From assembly GCA_946530505.1 (NCBI GenBank), contig CAMNAD010000080.1, forward strand, positions 1-6,959: a stretch of 6,959 nt of DNA, read 5' to 3'. Below the pieces are notes generated by a model. It saw nothing but the letters and a program-made list of their open reading frames with translations, searched no databases and was not told the DNA's origin. The position numbers and the translations under genes were made by a program. Positions 1 to 5,421 of the stretch are shown piece by piece. Source of the stretch: an uncultured Bacteroidales bacterium (GTDB lineage Bacteria > Bacteroidota > Bacteroidia > Bacteroidales > UBA932). How positions within the stretch are numbered: the first letter of the stretch is position 1; the number at the start of each line of letters is the position of its first letter.

Positions 1-817
1 TATCCATCTCAAGTACCGCAAGAACGTGAAGGCGGACGACGGAGAGAAGGGCGGTGCGGCGCTGCGCCACGGCAAGAACGGCGAGGATGTCTATCTGGAT
101 GTTCCCGTCGGCACCAGCGTGAAGGATGCCGAAACCGGCGAACTCATAATGGATCTTACCGAACCGGGCGAAGAGCGAATACTCTGCAAAGGCGGCCGCG
201 GAGGTCTTGGAAACGACAATTTCAAGACCGCTACGCTTCAGACCCCGCGTTTCGCACAACCTGGGGAGGAAGGAGAGGAAGGATGGTTCATCCTGGAACT
301 CAAGCTTCTTGCGGATGTGGGCCTGGTTGGCTTCCCGAATGCCGGCAAATCCACCCTGCTCGCTACAGTTACATCCGCGAAGCCGAAAATCGCGAATTAT
401 GCATTCACCACTCTCGAGCCCAATCTCGGTATAGTCAAATACTACGACGACAGATCATTCGTGATCGCCGATATTCCCGGAATTATCGAGGGAGCGCATG
501 AGGGCAGGGGAATAGGCGACAGGTTCCTGCGTCACATCGAGCGCAATTCCGTGCTTCTGTTCATGGTTGCGGTAGATGAAGACGACATTCCCGGGACTTA
601 TGCCACTTTGCTGAACGAACTTCGCCTCTACAATCCGGAACTTCTTGTGAAAGAGAGGGTTCTGGCCATTACCAAGTGCGACATGATCGATGCCGGAATC
701 GAGAAGGAGATAGAACCCTCGCTGCCGAAAGACCTGCCGCATGTGTTCATATCCTCGGTCAGCGGCGAAGGCATCAAGGAACTCACTGATACGCTTTGGA
801 GGGCGTTGCAGAAATGA
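1..817 (+). CDS. obgE: Obg-family GTPase ObgE/CgtA, 5'-truncated by the window edge
   Basis: Obg proteins are cytoplasmic GTPases that bind the large ribosomal subunit and act in ribosome assembly and stress control. The open frame enters from the left edge (first full codon at base 2), so the true start lies outside the window; the GTG at 26 is internal. Visible parts, in order: the end of the glycine-rich Obg fold (GKNGEDVYLDVPVGT, then CKGGRGGLGNDNF and a TPRFAQPGEEGEEG segment), then the G domain. G1 is GFPNAGKST (nt 329-355), the switch region has YAFTTLEPNLG, G3 is ADIPG (about 467-481), G4 is TKCD (671-682) in place of the usual NKxD, and G5 is SSVSGEG (about 752-772). The protein ends 11 residues after G5, so there is no C-terminal OCT domain, as in many Bacteroidota Obg proteins. 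It overlaps the next gene by 4 nt (ATGA). Family assignment is secure. Confidence 0.97.
   Translation, partial: IHLKYRKNVKADDGEKGGAALRHGKNGEDVYLDVPVGTSVKDAETGELIMDLTEPGEERILCKGGRGGLGNDNFKTATLQTPRFAQPGEEGEEGWFILELKLLADVGLVGFPNAGKSTLLATVTSAKPKIANYAFTTLEPNLGIVKYYDDRSFVIADIPGIIEGAHEGRGIGDRFLRHIERNSVLLFMVAVDEDDIPGTYATLLNELRLYNPELLVKERVLAITKCDMIDAGIEKEIEPSLPKDLPHVFISSVSGEGIKELTDTLWRALQK
798..803 (+). promoter_or_regulatory. Shine-Dalgarno GGAGGG that sets the PAP2 gene start
   Basis: GGAGGG lies inside the last codons of obgE, 10 nt before the ATG at 814. It is the strongest Shine-Dalgarno sequence I noticed in the window, and it favours that ATG over the in-frame TTG at 796, which overlaps the motif itself. 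The ATG also forms a classic ATGA stop-start overlap with obgE, suggesting translational coupling. Confidence 0.6.
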
Positions 818-1431
818 TACTCGAAAGCGGACTCGTCATGGCGTTGCGGGATGCCGACCGCGCCGCCACACTCGCGATCAACGACTTCGACAGTGCATTT
901 ACCGATGCCGTGATGCCGTGGCTGAGCAACCGTTTCGTATGGATTCCTCTCTATCTGCTGCTCTTCTGGTTCATCTGGAAGAGGGTTGGCGCAAAAAAGG
1001 CCGTCGTCATACTTCTGGCCGTGGCTCTTTGCATGCTTGCCATCGACCAGTTCGCAAATCTCGTGAAGGATTCGGTGGAACGTTACCGTCCGTGCTGGGA
1101 CGATTACATGCTCGGCAACGGACTCAAGGTGCTGGAAAAGAAGGGCGGAAAATACGGTTTCTTCTCCGCACATGCCGCCACGACGGCCGGTTTGGCCGTG
1201 GCCGTTATGTATTTTCTTAAGGAGCACTGGGGAAGAGGCTCCCGATACAGGGTACTTGCCTGGTGTTTCGCCTTCTATGTCGTAGGGGTCAGCATCAGCA
1301 GGGTGTATGTAGGCAAGCATTTTCTGGGCGACATCATCGTTGGAGCATTGGCGGGAATGATTATTGCACGTGCAATATCCTGGTTGGTACGGTGGGTAGT
1401 TACCAAATATTTTGCTAAATTTGTAGATTGA
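814..1431 (+). CDS. PAP2-superfamily membrane phosphatase (PgpB/undecaprenyl-diphosphatase type)
   Basis: A 205-residue integral membrane phosphatase of the PAP2 family. These enzymes dephosphorylate lipid phosphates such as undecaprenyl pyrophosphate or phosphatidylglycerophosphate, with the active site usually at the periplasmic face. All three catalytic motifs are present: K85-(x6)-R92-P93 (KDSVERYRP), S118-A119-H120 (FFSAH, a variant of PSGH), and S162-R163-(x5)-H169-(x3)-D173 (SRVYVGKHFLGD), where the histidines are the nucleophile and acid/base. Hydrophobic helices appear at about 40-55, 62-79, 120-135, 147-162 and 174-197. The start at 814 is chosen for the GGAGGG motif and the ATGA overlap with obgE; a TTG at 796 would add six residues. 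The substrate cannot be read from sequence; proximity to a peptidoglycan enzyme fits undecaprenyl-carrier recycling but does not prove it. Its 3' end carries a 16-bp palindrome with a parS-like core. Confidence 0.92.
   Translation: MILESGLVMALRDADRAATLAINDFDSAFTDAVMPWLSNRFVWIPLYLLLFWFIWKRVGAKKAVVILLAVALCMLAIDQFANLVKDSVERYRPCWDDYMLGNGLKVLEKKGGKYGFFSAHAATTAGLAVAVMYFLKEHWGRGSRYRVLAWCFAFYVVGVSISRVYVGKHFLGDIIVGALAGMIIARAISWLVRWVVTKYFAKFVD
1362..1377. promoter_or_regulatory. Perfect 16-bp palindrome, candidate parS or parAB operator
   Basis: TATTGCACGTGCAATA is a perfect inverted repeat without spacer, lying in codons 183-188 of the PAP2 gene (Ile-Ile-Ala-Arg-Ala-Ile region) and 67 nt before the parA ATG. 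Against the widely conserved ParB site TGTTTCACGTGAAACA it matches 12 of 16 positions, including the whole CACGTG core. The four differences are symmetric pairs, so the palindrome is preserved. It is the only CACGTG I found in the window. The outer TATT/AATA resembles the Noc-type site, as I recall it. ParB binding is inferred from the core, the symmetry and the position beside parAB; it could instead be another regulator's operator or chance. Confidence 0.5.
1416..1423 (+). promoter_or_regulatory. Candidate Bacteroidota -7 promoter element for parA
   Basis: TAAATTTG fits the TAnnTTTG -7 consensus of the Bacteroidota primary sigma factor exactly. It sits in the only clearly AT-rich stretch of the window (about 1400-1440), at the end of the PAP2 gene. 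No TTTG lies at the matching -33 position; the nearest candidate is a weak TGGG at 1393-1396. If used, transcription would start at about 1427-1431, giving a leader of about 15 nt before the parA ATG. parA may equally be read through from obgE. Confidence 0.35.
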
Positions 1432-1444
1432 CAGTATTCTACGT

Positions 1445-2230
1445 ATGGGAAAGATAATAGCGATAGCAAACCAGAAGGGCGGCGTGGGCAAGACCACGAC
1501 GGCCATCAATCTCTCGGCGTCCCTCGCAGTGCTTGAGAAGAAGGTTCTCATTATTGATGCGGATCCTCAGGCAAACTCCACTTCGGGCTTGAACTTCTCG
1601 CCGGACGACGGCCAGAAGCGCACACTCTACGAGGTCATGATCGGGGAGATCGGCATCGAGGACGCGCTTATCCAGACTGAGATGGCCGGCCTTCATCTGG
1701 TGCCTTCCCATATCAATCTGGTGGGTGCAGAAATAGAAATGCTGGAGATGCCCGAGCGTGAATCCGTACTCAAGAAGGCGCTGGAGCCCATTCGGAACAA
1801 TTACGATTACATCGTCATCGACTGCTCGCCATCGCTGGGACTGACTACCGTAAACTGCCTTACCGCTGCGGATTCCGTAATGATACCTGTGCAGCCGGAG
1901 TTTTTTGCTCTGGAAGGCCTTGGCAAACTGCTGCAGACCATCCGCCTGGTGCAGGGCGGTGTGAATCCCGATCTTACCATAGAGGGTTTTCTCGTAACAA
2001 TGTTCGACGGCCGTACGAAAGTGCATACGCAGGTAGTTGCAGAATTGCGCGAGCACTTCAAGGATATGGTGTTCCGCACCATAATCCAGCGGAACATCCG
2101 TCTGAGCGAAGCCCCCAGCCACGGTAAACCCATTATTCTTTATGACATTATGAGCAACGGCGCCAACAACTATATGAGCCTGGCTGCCGAGGTGCTCGAA
2201 AGGAATGGAGAAAAACGAAATGAGCAATAA
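1445..2230 (+). CDS. parA: ParA/Soj chromosome-partitioning ATPase
   Basis: A 261-residue ParA-family P-loop ATPase. ParA dimerises with ATP, binds DNA nonspecifically, and is stimulated by ParB, driving movement or separation of origin-proximal DNA. Visible motifs: deviant Walker A with signature lysine, K11-GGVGKTTT (11-19); Walker A' at D38/D40 (LIIDADPQAN, 36-44); Walker B YIVIDCSPSLG (122-132) with D126; and the conserved late segment RNIRLSEAPSHGKPI (216-230), which includes DNA-contacting basic residues in this family. The protein starts only ten residues before Walker A, so it lacks the N-terminal helix-turn-helix of large plasmid ParA proteins and is the short chromosomal (Soj) type. 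It begins 13 nt after the PAP2 stop with no obvious Shine-Dalgarno sequence, and its 3' end overlaps parB. The nearby palindrome at 1362-1377 may tie it to ParB binding. Confidence 0.96.
   Translation: MGKIIAIANQKGGVGKTTTAINLSASLAVLEKKVLIIDADPQANSTSGLNFSPDDGQKRTLYEVMIGEIGIEDALIQTEMAGLHLVPSHINLVGAEIEMLEMPERESVLKKALEPIRNNYDYIVIDCSPSLGLTTVNCLTAADSVMIPVQPEFFALEGLGKLLQTIRLVQGGVNPDLTIEGFLVTMFDGRTKVHTQVVAELREHFKDMVFRTIIQRNIRLSEAPSHGKPIILYDIMSNGANNYMSLAAEVLERNGEKRNEQ
2207..2210 (+). promoter_or_regulatory. Shine-Dalgarno GGAG that favours the 2220 start of parB
   Basis: GGAG lies 9 nt before the ATG at 2220, a normal spacing. The alternative in-frame ATG at 2205 has its purine-rich tract (GAAAGG) ending 1 nt before the codon, which is too close. 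Starting at 2220 also gives an N-terminus (MSNKEPRGLGKGLGALLG) typical of ParB. Confidence 0.45.
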
Positions 2231-3155
2231 AGAACCGCGAGGCCTTGGCAAGGGACTTGGGGCCCTTCTTGGCGAAGATATCAATGTAGATCAGTTCCGC
2301 AAGCCTGTAGGTTATGTGAACAAGGAGATTGCAGGGGCCCGCCCGAAGCAGGATTCTTCCGATGTGCTCCGCATCCCTGTCGAGAAAGTCGAAGCCAATC
2401 CCTTCCAGCCACGTATGGCCTTCGATCAGGAGGCCTTGGAAGAACTGGCGGCATCTATACGCACTTTGGGACTCATCCAGCCGATAACGGTCCGTAAGAT
2501 TTCGGACGGCCGTTATCAGATTATCAGTGGAGAACGCCGTTTCAAGGCCTGCAGGATGGCCGGGATGTCGATGATACCCGCCTATGTGCGCGAGGCTGAC
2601 GACCAGGGTATGCTGGAGATGGCCCTCGTTGAGAACATACAGCGCGAGAACCTCGATCCTATAGAAACCGCGCTTAGTTTCCAGCGTCTGATAGACGAAT
2701 GCAGCCTTACCCAGGAGGCGATGGCGGACAGAGTGGGGAAGAAACGCGCCAGCGTCGCCAATACCCTGCGTCTTCTCAAACTTCCCGTCAAGATCCAGCA
2801 CGACCTCAAGGTCGGCTTGTTGAGCGTGGGACATGCCAAGGTGCTGCTCGGCCTGCCGGATGCCGCATCGCAGGAGAAGTTCTGCGACCTTGTCATCAAG
2901 GAAGGCCTGAGCGTCCGCGAACTCGAGGATCTCGTGAAGAAGTATCTCAAGTCGCCCTCCAAGCAGAAAAGCGCCCCTGCCCAGTCGGAACTGCCTTTCG
3001 AATACACGCGGATGCTCTCGCATATAGGAAAATACTTCTCCAACGAGATATCCTTGCACCGTTCTGCTTCCGGCAAGGGCACGATGACTGTCAAATTCGC
3101 TTCTGACGAGGAGGTACAGCATTTCCTCGCAGCTCTTGAGAAAGCGGATATCTGA
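2220..3155 (+). CDS. parB: ParB/Spo0J chromosome-partitioning CTPase and parS-binding protein
   Basis: A 311-residue ParB. ParB binds parS, uses CTP to clamp and slide along DNA, loads condensin and stimulates ParA. Order of parts: an N-terminal ParA-contacting stretch with basic residues (RGLGKGLGALLG, 7-18); the ParB/Srx N domain with NPFQPR (60-65), the nucleotide-binding GERRFKA (104-110; the usual second Arg is Lys109) and ENIQREN (138-144); a helix-turn-helix region (LTQEAMADRVGKKRASVANTLRLL, 163-186); the GHAKVLLGL segment (204-212); a basic linker (about 240-254); and a C-terminal dimerisation region ending GTMTVKFASDEEVQHFLAAL. Start 2220 is preferred for its GGAG; ATG 2205 would add five residues. 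It overlaps parA by 11 nt, and its stop overlaps the next start (TGATG). At the positions I recall as setting parS versus Noc-site choice it has ParB-type Arg176, Thr182 and Gly199, with Lys187 at the fourth. Confidence 0.95.
   Translation: MSNKEPRGLGKGLGALLGEDINVDQFRKPVGYVNKEIAGARPKQDSSDVLRIPVEKVEANPFQPRMAFDQEALEELAASIRTLGLIQPITVRKISDGRYQIISGERRFKACRMAGMSMIPAYVREADDQGMLEMALVENIQRENLDPIETALSFQRLIDECSLTQEAMADRVGKKRASVANTLRLLKLPVKIQHDLKVGLLSVGHAKVLLGLPDAASQEKFCDLVIKEGLSVRELEDLVKKYLKSPSKQKSAPAQSELPFEYTRMLSHIGKYFSNEISLHRSASGKGTMTVKFASDEEVQHFLAALEKADI
2483..2517 (+). repeat. Imperfect inverted repeat inside parB
   Basis: GATAACGG (2483-2490) pairs with CCGTTATC (2510-2517), and TCCG (2491-2494) with CGGA (2503-2506), leaving a 3-nt bulge (CGG) and an 8-nt loop. 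That makes 12 paired bases within the parB coding sequence, just before the GERRFKA motif. No T-run follows, so it is not a terminator. It may only reflect the codons for a conserved protein segment. Confidence 0.35.
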
Positions 3156-4036
3156 TGAAGCGGTTACTCTGCATACTCTTTCTCCTGCTGATGGCGGCCG
3201 CCTTCGGCCCGCATGCTCATGCCCAGTTCAAGGAGGAGGCATTCAGCCAGAGCTATAATGACGATCCCGATTCGCCGAAGGACAGTACCGACGTGCTTTT
3301 CTCCTTCAAGGAATTCTTCGGCGGCATCGCGCACAAGAATACTCTGAAGCCCGGGAACATGGTCTTCGGCTCGGCATTGATGCCTGGTACCGGCCAGATT
3401 TACAACAAGGACTACTGGAAGCTGCCTTTTGTGTATGCAGGCCTCGCAGGAGGCCTTGCCGGGGGTTTCTATTTCAAGAATCATGATAACAAGAAGGCTT
3501 CAACACTGTGCTTTGCCGCTGCTGGCCTGACTTACTGGGGGATGGCGTTGGACGAGATTATCAGCTATGATGCCGATTATCCCAGCGCCGGCAAGGCGAC
3601 TATATACTCGCTGCTGGTCCCCGGTCTGGGGCAGATTTATAATGGGGAGACCTGGAAACTGCCTATCTATTGGGGAGGCTTGCTGGGCTCAGTGCATTTC
3701 TACACGCTGAACAGGACCAACTACAAGCGTTTCCAACGCATCTACCGCGAAGCCACGGGGGATGATGCCGCCAGTTATTCCGGACCCATCCCGGCGGAGA
3801 CGGCCCTGTATTACCGCAACGTCTACCGCCGCTACCGGGACTATTCCGTGCTTGCCATAGCCGGATTCTATCTCCTTCAGGTGATAGATGCCAACGTGTT
3901 TGCATACATGCACGATTTCAATATCGACGACGGCATCACGATGTCTGTTGATCCCACCGTGCTTTCACCGGACAATACCTATGCTTTCGCTCCCGGCGGT
4001 GTGGCTCTGGGCTTGCGTCTCGGGCTTAGATTCTGA
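3155..4036 (+). CDS. DUF5683-family exported protein of unknown function, with duplicated module
   Basis: A 293-residue envelope protein of a Bacteroidota family (DUF5683) often seen beside parAB; its biochemical role is unknown. Residues 1-23 form a clear signal peptide (Lys/Arg start, a run of Leu/Ile/Met/Ala, cleavage likely after AHA). The mature part has a module read twice: ALMPGTGQIYNKDYWKLPF (74-92) and LLVPGLGQIYNGETWKLPI (153-171), each followed by a Gly-rich hydrophobic segment and then FYF or FYT. A family-typical tail follows, with NVYRRYRDYSVLAIAGFYLL and QVIDANVFAYMHDFNIDDG (222-260). The C-terminus, GGVALGLRLGLRF, alternates hydrophobic residues and ends in Phe, like an outer-membrane strand, although the rest looks helical or amphipathic. 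The start is fixed by the signal peptide and by the TGATG overlap with parB. It sits between parB and a transglycosylase, suggesting a role at the envelope; this is inference only. Confidence 0.88.
   Translation: MKRLLCILFLLLMAAAFGPHAHAQFKEEAFSQSYNDDPDSPKDSTDVLFSFKEFFGGIAHKNTLKPGNMVFGSALMPGTGQIYNKDYWKLPFVYAGLAGGLAGGFYFKNHDNKKASTLCFAAAGLTYWGMALDEIISYDADYPSAGKATIYSLLVPGLGQIYNGETWKLPIYWGGLLGSVHFYTLNRTNYKRFQRIYREATGDDAASYSGPIPAETALYYRNVYRRYRDYSVLAIAGFYLLQVIDANVFAYMHDFNIDDGITMSVDPTVLSPDNTYAFAPGGVALGLRLGLRF
3368..3712 (+). repeat. Tandem protein-level duplication in the DUF5683 gene
   Basis: Residues 72-107 (nt 3368-3475) and 151-186 (nt 3605-3712) share the pattern P-G-x-G-Q-I-Y-N-x-x-x-W-K-L-P followed by a Gly-rich hydrophobic stretch and FYF/FYT. 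The copies are separated by about 43 residues. The DNA has diverged, so this is an old intragenic duplication or a two-hairpin fold rather than a recent repeat. Confidence 0.6.
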
Positions 4037-4041
4037 CAGGG

Positions 4042-5394
4042 ATGAAAAAGATTCTTGTCATATTTTTGGTTCTGCTTTCATTCACGCCCGTCTTTTCCCA
4101 GAGCAAAAAAGCCCTGGTTTCCGAGAATAAAGCGCTCAAGAAGGAGCTCTCTGCAATGCAGGCCCGTCTGGACAGTTTGCTTGCCACACTGCAGGCAGTT
4201 GAAGCCGAAGGACTCGAGGAAGCGGAGGAGGCCGCAGGAGCGCCTGACTTTTCCGCGGAACTGTCCGACAGTCTGATGGATGTATGGTACCGTCAGCGGC
4301 TCAGTCCGGATTTCCGGGAAGCGGAGGACTATGACATGGATGCCGTGCATTTCAGCACCAATGTCCCGGACGAGGAACTGATGCGGCGCCTGAGCGCCAT
4401 GAACGCGTACATCACCATCCCCTTCAACGAGACGGTGAAGAATTACATGATTCTCTATTCCGAGAAGATGCCCCGGCACATGTCGAACATGATGGGCAGG
4501 AGCCTTTATTATTTCCCCATCTTCGAAGAGATTCTTGCTAAATACGGCCTGCCGCTGGAACTCAAGTACATGGCCATCATCGAGTCCAACCTGAATCCGG
4601 TGGCGGAATCGCGTGCCGGAGCCATGGGAATCTGGCAGTTCATGTACCGCACGGGAAAACTCTACGGACTGAAAATCAACTCGTTCATGGACGAGCGTCT
4701 GGATGTGGAAAAGTCGGCGGATGCCGCAGCTCGCTATCTTCGCGATGCCTACAATGTGTTCGGCGACTGGAATCTCGCGATCAGTTCCTACAACTGCGGG
4801 GCCGGCAACGTGAACAAGGCGATCAAGCGTGCCGGAGGCAAGATGGATTTCTGGAGCATATACCCTTATCTTCCCCGTGAAACCCGCGGTTATGTGCCAG
4901 CCTTCATAGGCGCCATGTACGCCTTCCATTATGCCAGGGAATACGGCCTGCAGCCCTCCGATGTGGGAATGCCCGCCAAGGTGGATACCTTCGAGATACG
5001 AAGGAACCTGCATTTCAAGCAGATAAACGAGGTGGTCGGCGTGCCGATGGAGACGGTGAAACTTCTCAATCCGCAGTACACCCACGACATCATCCCCGGA
5101 AACAGCGGAACCTGCATCCTGAATCTGCCATACTCCTGGACCGGAGCTTTCCTTGCCGCGGACCAGGATTCCCTGTATCTGCACAGGGCGGGTGAACTCC
5201 TGAACGCCCAGGTGCTCAAGAACATCGAAGAGAGCGGGGGAGAGACCCGCATCTCCTACAAGGTCAAGAGCGGAGACTATCTCGGCAGGATTGCACAAAA
5301 GAATCACTGCACAGTGTCCCAGCTCAAAAAATGGAACCATCTGCGCAGTGACAAATTGCGTGTCGGGCAGATACTATATATCTACCGCAGGTAA
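4042..5394 (+). CDS. mltD: Exported MltD-like lytic transglycosylase with C-terminal LysM
   Basis: A 450-residue secreted peptidoglycan lyase. Enzymes of this class cleave the MurNAc-GlcNAc bond to give 1,6-anhydro ends. The signal peptide is residues 1-19 or so (MKKILVIFLVLLSFTPVFS); there is no lipobox Cys, unlike E. coli MltD. Residues about 24-60 form a charged, heptad-like helix (likely coiled coil) that runs into an acidic Glu/Ala stretch. The SLT domain spans about 155-300: catalytic Glu181 in MAIIESNLNP, then AGAMGIWQFM (192-201), SSYNCGAGNVNKAI (248-261) and ETRGYVPAFIGAMYA (280-294). A degenerate LysM-like stretch covers about 315-362 (NPQYTHDIIPG inside it). A clear LysM spans 405-448 (SYKVKSGDYLGRIAQKN and LRVGQILYIY). 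The start is set by the signal peptide; only CAGGG lies before the ATG, 5 nt after the DUF5683 stop. It ends 2 nt from the stop of the opposing oxidoreductase gene. Confidence 0.93.
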   Translation: MKKILVIFLVLLSFTPVFSQSKKALVSENKALKKELSAMQARLDSLLATLQAVEAEGLEEAEEAAGAPDFSAELSDSLMDVWYRQRLSPDFREAEDYDMDAVHFSTNVPDEELMRRLSAMNAYITIPFNETVKNYMILYSEKMPRHMSNMMGRSLYYFPIFEEILAKYGLPLELKYMAIIESNLNPVAESRAGAMGIWQFMYRTGKLYGLKINSFMDERLDVEKSADAAARYLRDAYNVFGDWNLAISSYNCGAGNVNKAIKRAGGKMDFWSIYPYLPRETRGYVPAFIGAMYAFHYAREYGLQPSDVGMPAKVDTFEIRRNLHFKQINEVVGVPMETVKLLNPQYTHDIIPGNSGTCILNLPYSWTGAFLAADQDSLYLHRAGELLNAQVLKNIEESGGETRISYKVKSGDYLGRIAQKNHCTVSQLKKWNHLRSDKLRVGQILYIYRR

Positions 5395-5421
5395 ACTTAG
5401 ACTTTCACCTTTTCCTTTTTT
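5389..5421 (+). terminator. Weak candidate terminator at the convergent gene junction
   Basis: AGGTAAA (5389-5395) can pair with TTTCACCT (5403-5410) with one bulged C and a 7-nt loop. It is followed by TTTTCC and a run of six T (5416-5421). The stem is short and AT-rich at its top, and it overlaps the stop codons of both converging genes. This is the only terminator-like structure I see for the plus-strand operon; support is weak. Confidence 0.2.

Noticed and set aside
628..1551. Long open frame on the minus strand (307 codons) across obgE and the PAP2 gene
   Set aside because: It lies antisense to two clear genes, spans their boundary, and its translation shows no recognisable motif or domain; high GC in codon third positions readily creates such frames.
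2205..2219. Upstream ATG as the parB start
   Set aside because: Its purine tract ends 1 nt before the codon, while ATG 2220 has GGAG at normal spacing. It remains possible and would only add five residues.
2148..3122. Long minus-strand open frame (324 codons) opposite parB
   Set aside because: It mirrors parB almost end to end and has no domain signature; parB on the plus strand has every family motif.
3437..3475. GGCCT-rich repeat near 3440-3465 in the DUF5683 gene, considered as a DNA repeat
   Set aside because: It encodes Ala-Gly-Leu-Ala-Gly-Gly-Leu-Ala-Gly-Gly in the hydrophobic segment; low-complexity protein sequence explains it.
4078..5340. Minus-strand open frame of 420 codons opposite the mltD-like gene
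   Set aside because: It is fully antisense to a gene with clear catalytic and LysM motifs; its translation is rich in His, Gly and Val without any motif.
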